The notes beneath the pieces are model-generated. The model saw nothing but the letters and a program-made list of their open reading frames with translations. It searched no databases and had not been told where the DNA came from. The position numbers and the translations under genes were made by a program. 64,000 nt of DNA. Origin: Pyrococcus furiosus DSM 3638 (lineage in GTDB: Archaea; Methanobacteriota_B; Thermococci; Thermococcales; Thermococcaceae). This document shows, one piece after another, positions 25,434-34,020 of the stretch. The number at the start of each line of letters is the position of its first letter. Position 1 is the stretch's first letter. The stretch is taken from assembly GCF_000007305.1 (NCBI RefSeq), contig NC_003413.1:987318-1051317 (forward strand), in the 5' to 3' direction.

Positions 25434-26702
25434 GTGAAAGGGGTTATTCTAGCTGCTGGATATGGGAGTAGAATGGGAGAGAAACCAAAGGGACTACTAA
25501 AGATCGCAGGAAGAGAGATCCTCTACAGAACAATTAAGAACCTCGAAAAAAACGGAATTAAAGAATTTATCATCGTTACAAACGAGAGATACCTTCAAAA
25601 ATTTGAAGAATTCGTAAAAGAGAACAACCTGCAAAATGTAAAACTTGCTGTGAATAGATTTCCCGAAAAGGGGAATGGATATTCACTTTATGTTGCAAAG
25701 GATTTTGTGAAGGGCAAATTCGTCCTCGTGATGAGTGATCACATATATGAGGAGAAGTTTTATGAATTAGCCTTGAGGGGAGAAGGCCTCATTGTAGATA
25801 GAAATCCTAAATTTGTGGACATTGATGAGGCGACTAAAGTTAAAATCGAGAACGACAGGGTTGTTGACATTGGAAAAGAGATACCTTCATGGGATGGAGT
25901 AGATACAGGGTTTTTCATTTTAGATGACTCAATATTCAGTGTCATTGAAGATATCTTAAAGGAAAAGGAAGTTGTAGAGCTTAAGGATGTTGTTAAGAGG
26001 GCGAGATTAAAAGTTAGCTACGTAGATGGGCTATATTGGATGGATGTGGATACTCCAGGTGATTTGAAGAAGGCGAGAAAGTTAATAGTTTACTCCTCGG
26101 TAAAGGGGGTTGGAGATGGATTCATAAGTAGATATATTAATAGAAAAATCTCAACTAGAATCTCGGCCCTTCTCGTCGATCACATAACCCCAAACAAGTT
26201 AACAATAGTAACCTTTCTCTTTGGCATATTTTCCGGATTAATGAATCTAATCAGCGTTCCTTTAGCTGCAATTCTTTACCAAATAAGCTCGATATTTGAC
26301 GGAGTTGATGGAGAAATTGCAAGGGCAAGGATGCAGACTAGCAAGTTTGGCGGATTTTTTGACTCCATTCTCGACAGGTATGTAGACTTTACTTACCTCC
26401 TAACCTTAGCCTACGTGACTATAAGAGAGCCAATATGGTGGGTAATTGCAGGAATTGCAATCTTCTCTTCGGCAATGGTGAGTTATTCAACCGAAAGATT
26501 TAGGGGAGCCTATTGTGCAGATGCATACAAGGTCGTTCCAGCTTTAAGAAAAATCCCAGGTAAGAGGGATGAGAGAATATTTGTAACAATGATATTCGCC
26601 CTCCTGGGATTAATAAAGCCATTATTTGCGCTCTTAGCCGCGTGGAGTACTTTAAGAGTGATCATAACTATCTACTTAGTATGGAGGGATGTGAATGGTT
26701 GA
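25434..26702 (+). CDS. Bifunctional inositol-1-phosphate cytidylyltransferase / di-myo-inositol phosphate phosphate synthase
   Basis: About 422 residues from a GTG at 25434 with a strong GGAGGTGAGG before it. Residues 1-225 are a nucleotidyltransferase ([21 protein letters not shown]) that makes CDP-inositol. Residues 240-420 are a membrane CDP-alcohol phosphotransferase with the complete motif [13 protein letters not shown], then [13 protein letters not shown], and several helices. The fused enzyme makes phosphorylated di-myo-inositol phosphate, precursor of DIP, the solute that Pyrococcus builds up at supra-optimal temperature. A TATA-like ACATTTAAAAG lies at 25390-25400. The next gene overlaps by 8 bases. 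Domains are clear; DIP specificity rests on the known P. furiosus/Archaeoglobus family. Confidence 0.93.
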
Positions 26703-27870
26703 CCTAACTCTCATCACCGAAGAAGCCGTTAAGCTGGCTGAGGAGATGATAAGAAAAGGATACGATATAAAAAAGATTAAGAGAGCACTAAAACTCCCCG
26801 AAGAAGAATTCAACATAGCCTTGGAAGTAGCAAAGGCGAGAATAAAGGCCAAAGACAAATTCTCAAGGAACGATTTATGGTTTGACTTAGAAGGCCTCAG
26901 GTATGCCACTCACGAAATGGTAGCCGACTATAGAGGAAAAAGACTAAAGGAGCAGGGAGTTAAGAGCGTTGCCGACGTTTCTTGTGGAGTTGGAATACAA
27001 TTGATATTCTTTGCAAAACATGGAATCGAGAGCATTGGTGTTGACATTGATCCCATAAAGATAGAGTTCGCGAAGAGGAACGCAGATAAGTATGGGGTAA
27101 ATATCAAGTTTATCGTTGGGGATTCTCTAGATCCGGAAATTGTTGAGAAGATTAATGCGGAGGTAATATTCTCAGATCCTGCCAGACCTCCCGAAGTTCC
27201 AGAGAGAAACCTTGAAGATCTACTTCCAAGCCCCCTTAAGGTTTACGAGGCCTACAAGGAAAAAACCGAGAGTTTTATCTTTGACCTTCCCCCACAAATA
27301 AGGAGAGAAAAAGTTCCCTGGAAGGGAGAATTTGAGTACATAGACCTCTATGGGCACGTGAATAGGCTAACCTTCTACACTGAACCCCTAGCGAAGGCAG
27401 AAAGAAGTGCTGTTCTTCTTCCCCAGGGGGCAAGACTTGAGAGCAATCCAGATCTGGAGAATATAGTGGAGGAAGTTGATGAGCCTGGAAGGTATATCTA
27501 CGAAATTCCCCAGGGAATAGACTACGCAGACTTGATAAATGAGCTTTTCCATACAGTTAGGGGAGAGCTTAAGCTACTCCTTAGAGAAAAAAGAAGAATT
27601 TTGGCGACGAGCGATGAAGAAATAAAGTGTAAATACTTTAAGAGAGCTTATGTCGTTGTAAAAACAATGCCTTTCCATCCAGTTAGAATTAACGATTTCC
27701 TAAGAAAAGAAGGTTATGGAAGAGCAACTTTAAGAATAAGCGTTCCAGAAGAGGAATACTGGAAAATTAGAAGAAGAATTGAAGCCAATTTAAGTGGAGA
27801 AAAGAGAGCATTCGTGTTCAACGTTAAGGGATTAGCTGTCATTGCTGAGGAAGTTCATCAAGATCAATGA
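26695..27870 (+). CDS. Class I SAM methyltransferase with THUMP-like C-terminus
   Basis: 391 residues. The N-terminal 75 residues are helical ([20 protein letters not shown]). The SAM-binding site is [19 protein letters not shown], with [16 protein letters not shown] as the acidic strand. Instead of NPPY, the catalytic loop reads [11 protein letters not shown], the DPAR motif of THUMP-like methyltransferases. The C-terminal 140 residues look like the THUMP-like domain. RNA methylation is likely but the substrate is unknown. It overlaps the DIP-synthesis gene by 8 bases and converges on the ZPR1 gene with a 32-base overlap. Confidence 0.8.
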
Positions 27871-28462
27871 CATAATAAGGCCCAGTGCTCAGGCTTTTGA
27901 TTTCCTCTTTCGTGAGCCTTCTACTCTTTACCTTTTCTCCAATTAAAGCACTGTTTCCGAAGGGATCCATTATCCTTACAGTCAACGGCTTCTTACCTTC
28001 CTTTACCTCCTCTATATATCTGAGAAGCTCGTCAATTTTCTTCACACTTGCTTCATCATTTTCCTGCTCCTTGAAATCTCTCGCCATAAGTAGGACTTCT
28101 TTGACCCTCTCAAGAACCCCCTCAATGTTGCTTATAAACCCTTCAGCTCTTGGGCCTGGCTCTATTGTTATTCCAAGTTCTGGAAGCTCAATAGTCCCGC
28201 TTTTACTCCTCACAACTCTCGTAAAGAGATCTTTCTCCTCTTCAACCTTTACTTCGTACAACTTTGGCTCTCTCGCCTCGAGTATCATGACATCGGCATC
28301 CCTGTAACCACAATTATCACATATTGCGGTTGAAAGCATTACCTCTCCTAAATAGGGTATCTTGTGAATGAACTGGATTAATTTTAATGTATTTTTCCCT
28401 TTGCACACAGGGCAGTCTGTTCTCCCGATTTCCTGAATTCTCTCAGGCCTGAGATCCTCCAC
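27839..28462 (-). CDS. ZPR1-type zinc-finger protein
   Basis: 207 residues from a GTG with GGGTGA 5 bases before it. The zinc finger has CPVCKGKNTLKLIQ at about residue 17 and CDNCGYRDADV near 48; IPYLGEVMLSTAICDNCGYR is the ZPR1 signature. Downstream, GIEIPEL-like strands (TIELPELGITIEPGP) form the ZPR1 beta domain; the archaeal protein has one unit where eukaryotic ZPR1 has two. Eukaryotic ZPR1 is a folding factor for elongation factor eEF1A, so the archaeal protein may help aEF1A; this is inference. Confidence 0.9.
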   Translation of the reverse strand: MEDLRPERIQEIGRTDCPVCKGKNTLKLIQFIHKIPYLGEVMLSTAICDNCGYRDADVMILEAREPKLYEVKVEEEKDLFTRVVRSKSGTIELPELGITIEPGPRAEGFISNIEGVLERVKEVLLMARDFKEQENDEASVKKIDELLRYIEEVKEGKKPLTVRIMDPFGNSALIGEKVKSRRLTKEEIKSLSTGPYYVIDLDELPQQ

Positions 28463-28527
28463 TTAACTCACCCAATGGTGGAACAAGAGCTAAGTTTATA
28501 GAGTTTTTCCATAAGTTACCCTTGGGG

Positions 28528-28737
28528 ATGAAAATGATAAAGGTGAAGGTCATAGGGAGAAACATAGAGAAGGAAATCGAGTGGAGGGAAGGAATGAAAG
28601 TCAGAGACATCCTAAGAGCCGTGGGATTTAACACTGAAAGTGCAATAGCTAAGGTTAATGGGAAAGTTGTACTGGAAGATGATGAAGTTAAGGATGGAGA
28701 CTTTGTGGAAGTTATCCCCGTCGTCTCAGGTGGTTAA
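28528..28737 (+). CDS. Ubiquitin-fold MoaD/ThiS/SAMP-like protein
   Basis: About 69 residues from ATG 28528; ATG 28534, preceded by GGGGATGA, is also possible. It has a beta-grasp fold ending in VIPVVSGG, the C-terminal di-glycine used for adenylation, thiocarboxylation or conjugation. It matches my memory of the P. furiosus SAMP/MoaD-like protein of known solution structure. Such proteins carry sulfur (molybdopterin or tRNA thiolation) and can be conjugated to lysines by an E1-like enzyme; a JAMM protease able to remove them is encoded at 33513-33935. A TATA-like AGTTTATAGAG at 28493-28503 suggests a nearly leaderless mRNA. Confidence 0.88.
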   Translation: MKMIKVKVIGRNIEKEIEWREGMKVRDILRAVGFNTESAIAKVNGKVVLEDDEVKDGDFVEVIPVVSGG

Positions 28738-28756
28738 AATAACTTCGTGGCCATAA

Positions 28757-28858
28757 AAATGTTTATAAACAAACGCTTAGACCATTCTTGGGCAGACACC
28801 TCTTCTGGGGTGTTTGCCCAAACTGTGGATGGATGTGTTGGAGATGCAAGGTGGAGAT
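28757..28858 (+). promoter_or_regulatory. Promoter and 5'-leader hairpin of the TRAM-protein gene
   Basis: TATA box TGTTTATAAAC is at 28760-28770. From the predicted start near 28788 the leader begins with an 11-bp stem: GGGCAGACACC (28790-28800), an 8-base loop, and GGTGTTTGCCC (28809-28819), with a single G-U pair. About 30 unpaired bases and AGGTGGAGAT lead to ATG 28859. The hairpin has no T run after it, so it is not a terminator; it could stabilise the mRNA 5' end or be a binding site for the TRAM RNA-binding protein itself. Confidence 0.7.
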
Positions 28859-29101
28859 ATGAGAAGGAATAGAAGAAGGTTTGATGGAGAAAGGAAAGGA
28901 AGAAGGTTTGAAAACTCAGCACCAGTGAAGGTTGGAGAAAGATATAAGGTTAAGATAGAAAGCATGGGCAAAGGAGGAGATGGGATAGCCAGAATTAAGG
29001 GGTTTGTAATCTTTGTCCCCAATACACATGTGGGGGACGAAGTGGAGATCGTTATAAACTCCGTGAAGAGCAAGTACGCCTTTGCCCAGGTTATAGGGTG
29101 A
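28859..29101 (+). CDS. TRAM-domain RNA-binding protein
   Basis: 80 residues from ATG 28859 (AGGTGGAGAT just upstream). A basic Arg-rich tail (MRRNRRRFDGERKGRRF) precedes a single TRAM beta-barrel: VKVGERYKVKIESMGKGGDGIARIKGF and VGDEVEIVINSVKSKYAFA. Stand-alone TRAM proteins of archaea act as cold-shock-like RNA chaperones. The gene has its own promoter and a marked hairpin in its leader. The downstream Dph2 gene has a separate TATA element. Confidence 0.92.
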   Translation: MRRNRRRFDGERKGRRFENSAPVKVGERYKVKIESMGKGGDGIARIKGFVIFVPNTHVGDEVEIVINSVKSKYAFAQVIG

Positions 29102-29132
29102 AGTTTTTAACTTCCTTTCCCTCTTTTTCTTC

Positions 29133-30167
29133 ATGTTGCACGAAATACCAAAAGAAGAAATTCTCGAAAAGTTGAAAAATATAGGGGCAAAGAAAGTTCT
29201 AATCCAATCTCCCGAAGGGTTAAGGCGAGAAGCAGAAGAACTCGCAGAATTTTTAGAAAAAAATGAAATTGAAGTTATACTTCACGGTGAAATTAATTAT
29301 GGTGCTTGTGATCCTGCAGATCATGAAGCTAGATTGCTAGGTTGCGACGCCCTAATACACCTGGGACACTCCTTCATGATGTTATCTTTAGAAGTACCCA
29401 CTATTTTCGTTCCCGCGTTTGCCAAGGTTAATGTAGTTGAAGCCTTGAAAAAGAACCTTCACGAGATCAAGAAGCTTGGGAAAAAGATAATCGTGACAAC
29501 CACAGCCCAGCACATTCACCAACTTGAGAGGGCAATAGAGTATCTTAAGTCCCAGGGATTCGAGCCAGTTGTGGGGAGGGGAGATAATAGGGTATCTTGG
29601 CCTAGCCAAGTTTTGGGATGTAACTTTTCTGTTGCCAAGGTTGAGGGAGATGGAATACTATTCATAGGCTCTGGAACCTTCCACCCCCTGGGATTGGCCC
29701 TAGCAACTGGAAAAAGAGTTTTAGCTGTTAATCCCTATAGTGGGGATTGCCAGTGGATAAATGAGCTAGCGGAAAGGTTTATCAGAAAAAGGTGGGCACA
29801 AATAGCCAAGGCTATGGACGCTAAAAGATTTGGAGTTGTGATAAGTACCAAGAGAGGACAGTTAAGGCTAAATGAGGCAAAGAGAATAATCAAGCTTCTC
29901 AAAGACCATGGAAGAGAGGCCAAGTTAATTGCAATGAACGACATAAGCTACTCGAAACTTGAAGGATTCAGCTTCGATGCTTACGTTATCGTTGCGTGCC
30001 CGAGGGTTCCAATAGATGATTATGAGAACTGGAGAAAACCGGTCTTAACTCCAAGGGAAGTCGAGATACTGTTGGGGTTGAGAGAAGAATATATATTTGA
30101 TGAGATCCCAGGTGGGGTGAGGGAGAAAGATGAACCTCTCGGAATATCCCTTCATAGCACCCGCTGA
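29133..30167 (+). CDS. dph2: Diphthamide synthase Dph2 (radical SAM-type, step 1)
   Basis: 344 residues. It transfers the 3-amino-3-carboxypropyl group of SAM to the modified histidine of elongation factor 2, the first step of diphthamide synthesis. It is a non-classical radical enzyme: three cysteines from different domains hold one 4Fe-4S cluster, here in YGACDPAD near residue 59, VLGCNFS near 163 and VACPRVP near 287, the positions known for the P. horikoshii homodimer. A TATA-like AGTTTTTAAC at 29103-29112 lies close to the ATG, so the mRNA is likely leaderless. Its end overlaps the next gene by 38 bases. Confidence 0.95.
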   Translation: MLHEIPKEEILEKLKNIGAKKVLIQSPEGLRREAEELAEFLEKNEIEVILHGEINYGACDPADHEARLLGCDALIHLGHSFMMLSLEVPTIFVPAFAKVNVVEALKKNLHEIKKLGKKIIVTTTAQHIHQLERAIEYLKSQGFEPVVGRGDNRVSWPSQVLGCNFSVAKVEGDGILFIGSGTFHPLGLALATGKRVLAVNPYSGDCQWINELAERFIRKRWAQIAKAMDAKRFGVVISTKRGQLRLNEAKRIIKLLKDHGREAKLIAMNDISYSKLEGFSFDAYVIVACPRVPIDDYENWRKPVLTPREVEILLGLREEYIFDEIPGGVREKDEPLGISLHSTR

Positions 30168-30531
30168 CTTTTTTGTCATATTACTGTCTACCATTATGTA
30201 TTACGAGTTTCTAAAGACGGGCTTTGAAGTATTCACGTATAAGAGACCAAGAAAGTTCATCCTATTTGCACTTTCCGTTGGAGCTACCTTAGTTACTCTG
30301 TTTGGAAACATATTGGCAGCAATGGCATTTACCTTCTTCACAGTTTTAGCTTACAAAAAACTTGAAATAAAGGAGGCAATCTTAATTACTCTCGTTGCAG
30401 AATTTGGATTCATGATAGCGTTCATTTCCCTGTACTTCATCTTTACAACCCTGGGAACAATATTTGGAATAGAGGGATTGGAGTTAAACTTGGACTGGGA
30501 TGAGTTAATACACTACGCAATGCACTCATAG
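30130..30531 (+). CDS. Small polytopic membrane protein
   Basis: 133 residues from ATG 30130 with GGGGTGAGGGAG upstream, inside dph2. Three or four membrane helices are apparent: about residues 12-32 (DFFVILLSTIMYYEFL), 43-75 (FILFALSVGATLVTLF and the following helix), and 83-112 (AILITLVAEFGFMIAFISLYFIF). I recognise no family. It is coupled to dph2 by a 38-base overlap, which may only reflect compaction, and converges with the Nif3 gene (6-base overlap). Confidence 0.72.
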   Translation: MNLSEYPFIAPADFFVILLSTIMYYEFLKTGFEVFTYKRPRKFILFALSVGATLVTLFGNILAAMAFTFFTVLAYKKLEIKEAILITLVAEFGFMIAFISLYFIFTTLGTIFGIEGLELNLDWDELIHYAMHS

Positions 30532-31284
30532 CCCAGTTGGGCTGTCTATGAATATTGTCTTCACTCCAAACTTTTCTCTTAAGATTGGCATTAGAGCCTT
30601 TACTCCCAGGGTCTCTGTGGCGTAGTGGCCAGCGGCGATCACGCTAAGCCTCAAATCTTCTGCCGCTCTGTAGTCTTCATGTGTAAACTCACCCGTTATG
30701 AATAGGTCAACGCCCTTTTCACTTGCCTCCTCCACCGCAAATCCTCCTCCACCACTGACAACTCCGACCCTCTTTATCTCTTGTACTCCAAATTCATAAC
30801 TCTTCACATAATCGACTGGTAACTTTTCCGCAAGCATCTGAGCTATTAAGGGAAGAGGTTTTTCCTCCTCGAACTCCCCAATGTATCCAATCATAACACC
30901 GTGGTATTCCCCAAACTTTTCTTTCGGCTCAAGCCCAAGTAACTTAAGGAGTTGAGCATTATTTCCAACTTCTGGATGAGCATCTAAAGGAAGGTGGGCA
31001 GCGTAGAGGTTCATGTTGCTCTTCAAAAGTTCCTTGACTCTCTTTGCAAAAAGCCCCTTCACGTACTTTACCCCTCCCCATATTAGGCCATGGTGGACTA
31101 TGAGCATGTCTGCATTGAAGGCCCTAGCTTTAACTATTGTGTCCAAACATGCATCTACCGCAAATGCTATCGTGTTAACTTCCTCCTTCCCCTCAACTTG
31201 CAAACCGTTGCTGGATTTGTCAGGATATTCAGAAATCTTGAGGTATTCATCTAGGAATGAAACTATCTCCCACAGCTCAGCCAT
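30526..31284 (-). CDS. Nif3-like dinuclear metal-centre protein
   Basis: 252 residues of the NIF3/YbgI family. Metal ligands are visible as LIVHHGLIWGG, AAHLPLDAHPEVGNN, FITGEFTHEDYRAAED and VIAAGHYATETLGVKAL. Family members form toroidal hexamers with two metal ions per site and have weak hydrolase activity; the true substrate is not known. The C-terminus FGVKTIFIDSPTGL is normal. Cytosolic. A short divergent gap separates it from the aminotransferase gene. Confidence 0.92.
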   Translation of the reverse strand: MAELWEIVSFLDEYLKISEYPDKSSNGLQVEGKEEVNTIAFAVDACLDTIVKARAFNADMLIVHHGLIWGGVKYVKGLFAKRVKELLKSNMNLYAAHLPLDAHPEVGNNAQLLKLLGLEPKEKFGEYHGVMIGYIGEFEEEKPLPLIAQMLAEKLPVDYVKSYEFGVQEIKRVGVVSGGGGFAVEEASEKGVDLFITGEFTHEDYRAAEDLRLSVIAAGHYATETLGVKALMPILREKFGVKTIFIDSPTGL

Positions 31285-31340
31285 TCTTACACCTCCACAA
31301 CTTATTTATCCTTCACCAAAAAGTTTTAGTGGTGAAGCCA

Positions 31341-32501
31341 ATGAAGGAATTATTCCCAGGACTTAAGAGGTTTAGGGCATATCTCAACACTGCCGGCCTG
31401 GGTTTAATGCCCTTAACAGTTTACCAAAAAGTGAATGAATTTCTCTTAGACGTTATAAACTACGAGGATGGAATAAACGCTGTTGAGATTCTTGATGAGC
31501 TCTACTTTAACCCCATGTTGAAAAAGGCCGCGAAGCTTATGAAAACTAACCCCGAGAACATAACAGTGAGTCTTCAAACTACAGATGGCCTAAAGAGAAT
31601 TCTAACATCTCTAACCCCCAAGAAAGGCATGAAGATTGTCTCCTTTGACCTAGAATTCCCCACGATTTCTGCCATATTAAAAAGCTATGCCAAAAGGCAT
31701 GGTTTGGAAGTTAAAGTTATCGGAAACAAAGGGGGATTATATTACATGGAGGATGTAGAGAGGGTAATAGACGATAACACCTTTGCCGTGGTTTTTAGTG
31801 ATGTGCAGTGGATTACTGGGCAGAGAATGCCAACGAAAGAGATTGCCGGAGTTGCTCACGAGCATGGAGCCTGGGTTATTGTGGATGCAGTTCAATCCCT
31901 GGGAGCATTAGAGGTGTATCCAGAGAAGATGGAAGTAGATGCCCTCGTGGCAGGGGGAGAGAAGTGGCTCCTTAACCCAAATACGGGAAGTGGAGTCATG
32001 TGGATATCGGAGGAATTAATTGAAGTTAGCGAACCTATATTGGGGCTTTTAAACACCCAACCAGAAGTTCCATGGTCAGAGTGGTGGGGAGATGAGAGAA
32101 AGGATGTTTGGGATATTCTTCCTGTAAGAAAAGACGCTAGAAAGCTTGATCCTGGAACTCCTCCTTACGTTAGCATAGTGGCCCTAGATGCTTCCTTAGA
32201 GCTCATAAATAGTGTGGGAATTGAAAAAATCGAGAAGCACGACATGAAGCTAGCAAAAAGGGTTAGGGAGTACGCATACGAACTAGGTGTAACTGCTTTA
32301 GGTTCATCACAGATAACTCTTCTGAGATTAGGAGTGGACTATGTGAAGCAGAGAGAAATAGTGAAAAATTTGGAAGAGAAAGGAATTGTGGTCTCCTTAA
32401 GGGGAGCAAAGGGAATCTTTGGCATAAGAGTCTCGCCACACCTCTACAATACTGAGGATGACATTGTCACGCTGTTTGATGAACTAAGCAAGTTTTTTTG
32501 A
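31341..32501 (+). CDS. Class V aminotransferase (cysteine desulfurase-like)
   Basis: 386 residues from ATG 31341 with GGTGA 7 bases upstream. A PLP fold-type I enzyme: YLNTAGLGLMP at the N-terminus, VFSDVQWITGQRMP, VIVDAVQSLGALEV (PLP-pyridine Asp) and the Schiff-base lysine in AGGEKWLLNPNTGSG near residue 213. No active-site cysteine loop typical of IscS/SufS is evident, so substrate could be cysteine, isopenicillin-type or another amino acid. It is monocistronic; the region after it is decayed DNA. Family firm, substrate open. Confidence 0.85.
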   Translation: MKELFPGLKRFRAYLNTAGLGLMPLTVYQKVNEFLLDVINYEDGINAVEILDELYFNPMLKKAAKLMKTNPENITVSLQTTDGLKRILTSLTPKKGMKIVSFDLEFPTISAILKSYAKRHGLEVKVIGNKGGLYYMEDVERVIDDNTFAVVFSDVQWITGQRMPTKEIAGVAHEHGAWVIVDAVQSLGALEVYPEKMEVDALVAGGEKWLLNPNTGSGVMWISEELIEVSEPILGLLNTQPEVPWSEWWGDERKDVWDILPVRKDARKLDPGTPPYVSIVALDASLELINSVGIEKIEKHDMKLAKRVREYAYELGVTALGSSQITLLRLGVDYVKQREIVKNLEEKGIVVSLRGAKGIFGIRVSPHLYNTEDDIVTLFDELSKFF

Positions 32502-32618
32502 GAGTTAGATTTATTCTTTTTATATCAACTAAAAGACTTTGGCACTCTTAACTTTAGTATGGAAAATTATCTCTAATTCATGTTATTTAAAAAATTAACA
32601 GGGTTGCACCTCCAAAAG

Positions 32619-32765
32619 TTAGTACACCCCCGAAATTGGTTGAAACGTTGAATTGCCGAACTTTCTGATGCCTGTGGGCCCATAGCCGCTATAATATTCC
32701 TCCACGAAGGTTTGGTACTTACCAAGAAAGCTCCAAGAGTGAGGTCTACCACTAATCCCAAGCAT
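32619..32765 (-). pseudogene. Short minus-strand open frame, possible gene remnant
   Basis: 48 codons from ATG 32765 to TAA 32619, with the frame open about 17 codons further upstream. The sequence is aromatic- and glycine-rich (LGISGRPHSWSFLGKYQTF, then EEYYSGYGPTGIRKFGNS), which resembles surface or enzyme loop sequence more than random antisense. No ribosome site stands out and no family is recognised. It may be the end of a lost gene. Confidence 0.25.
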
Positions 32766-32943
32766 TCCAGCGGGTGCATCAAATTTTACCGAAGAAGAGC
32801 TTCAGGAGTTAATAATCCAAGATCCATCTTACCAGGAATGGCTGAACGAACTTGTAAAAACTACGGAAGGAATCCTATACCTCTCACCAAACTACCATTA
32901 CCAAGAAATTATTAGAATGATCTTCAGCGGAAGCCTCAGATAA
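32743..32943 (+). pseudogene. Fragment of an unknown protein gene (3' end)
   Basis: The plus-strand frame from just after the TGA at 32740 to the TAA at 32943 reads as a plausible C-terminal domain (LPLIPSIPAGASNFTEEELQ and onward to IIRMIFSGSLR). There is no start codon near its beginning and the frame is interrupted upstream. I do not recognise the parent family. It overlaps a minus-strand fragment, so only one of the two can be the true remnant. Confidence 0.3.
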
Positions 32944-33105
32944 GTAAAGTGATATTTAGCCTTAGCATATTTGTCGAGGATAGGTCAATAAATATTAGAA
33001 AGCCTACAATTAGCATGGGGGAATATCTTAGTGTTAGCTATAGCATTCACGTTATTTACGGCATTCACAAAGTTCATTAATATGGAATATTAAGCTCACG
33101 AAAAA

Positions 33106-33151
33106 ACTTATAAATTACTTCCTTTAATGCCCAATAGCGAGGTGGGATTAA
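33106..33151 (+). promoter_or_regulatory. Promoter and ribosome site of the S8e gene
   Basis: AAAAAACTTATAAATTAC at about 33102-33119 contains a good TATA box; GAGGTGGGAT at 33139-33148 is the ribosome site before ATG 33152. Confidence 0.6.
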
Positions 33152-33535
33152 ATGGCGATTTGGCAGGGAAGATCACTTAAGAAGCCCTCAGGTGGAAGGA
33201 TTGTCCTCGCGAGGAAGAAGAGGAAAAGGGAGCTTGGAAGGGAACCCTCCAACACAAGAGTAGCTGAGCAAGACAAGAGAAAGATCATAAGAACTTACGG
33301 TGGCAACAGGAAGGTTAGATTAACAGCCGCTGCATATGCAAACGTATTTGACAAGAGTGGGAAGGGTAGAAAGGTTAGAATCATAAGGGTCATCGAGAAT
33401 CCAGCAAATAGGCAGTTCGCAAGAAGAAACATAATAACCAAGGGAGCCATCATTGAGACTGAGATTGGAAAGGCAAAGGTTACCTCCAGACCTGGGCAAG
33501 ACGGCGTTGTAAATGCCATCCTCCTCGAAGAGTGA
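33152..33535 (+). CDS. rps8e: 30S ribosomal protein S8e
   Basis: 127 residues, standard for archaeal S8e, a basic protein of the small subunit shared with eukaryotes. Diagnostic are [28 protein letters not shown], the GNRKVRL core and the C-terminal [31 protein letters not shown]. It has its own TATA box and a good GAGGTGGGAT. Its last 23 bases overlap the predicted start of the JAMM-protease gene. Confidence 0.98.
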
Positions 33536-33935
33536 TTTTTCTTTTTCCACCCTTATTATCCCTCAACATTACTTAAGGGCCATTTTGAAAGTTGTTTCTT
33601 CATCGAGCGTTGAAGTTTGTGGCTTTCTATTTGGTAAAGAGAACAGGGTTTTAAAAGTAAGATTCATCAGAAACAGGCTAAATTCTCCAGTTGAATTTGA
33701 AATGGATCCAGAAGAAATGCTCAAGGCCCTTGAAGAGGCTGAGCAGGAGAATCTTGAAGTTGTTGGGATTTTTCATTCTCACATAGCTTGCCCCCCAATT
33801 CCTAGTGGAAAAGACTTGGAAGGGATGAAGAGGTGGCCAGTCATCTGGTTAATTGTAAATGAAAAAGGGGAATACAAAGCTTGGATTCTTAGTGAGAAGA
33901 ACAAAATTTCAGAAGTGAAGATAGTTGTTGAATAG
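33513..33935 (+). CDS. JAMM/MPN+ metalloprotease (SAMP-cleaving type)
   Basis: 140 residues from ATG 33513, which lies 23 bases inside S8e; no other ATG/GTG is available before the domain, so the start is uncertain. The zinc site is complete: Glu34 in VEVCGFLFG and His88-x-His90-x7-Ser98-x2-Asp101 in [14 protein letters not shown]. The protein matches the short JAMM1 protein described from P. furiosus, which cleaves ubiquitin-like SAMP proteins from conjugates or linear fusions. A SAMP-like protein is encoded 5 kb upstream (28528-28737). Residues 1-18 are polar and may not be translated. Cytosolic. Confidence 0.9.
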   Translation: MPSSSKSDFSFSTLIIPQHYLRAILKVVSSSSVEVCGFLFGKENRVLKVRFIRNRLNSPVEFEMDPEEMLKALEEAEQENLEVVGIFHSHIACPPIPSGKDLEGMKRWPVIWLIVNEKGEYKAWILSEKNKISEVKIVVE

Positions 33936-34020
33936 GCATTCATTGTATTTTACACCCGTTAAATACTATCCCACATGGAAAATGCAAGAGTTTTTACGTC
34001 CTCTTGAAAAGTAAGATCCG

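Larger units (their letters stand above)
32502..33105. other. Gene-poor 600-bp stretch of decayed coding fragments
   Basis: This gap holds no intact gene. Readable fragments are: minus strand 32619-32765 (48 codons, ATG to stop); plus strand 32743-32943 (66 codons, no early ATG), which ends NYHYQEIIRMIFSGSLR; and plus strand about 32960-33090, where two frames each give a short hydrophobic peptide (ILVLAIAFTLFTAFTKF). Stops and frame changes interrupt all of them. No inverted-repeat ends or target duplications are seen, so I cannot tie it to an insertion sequence. Confidence 0.5.
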
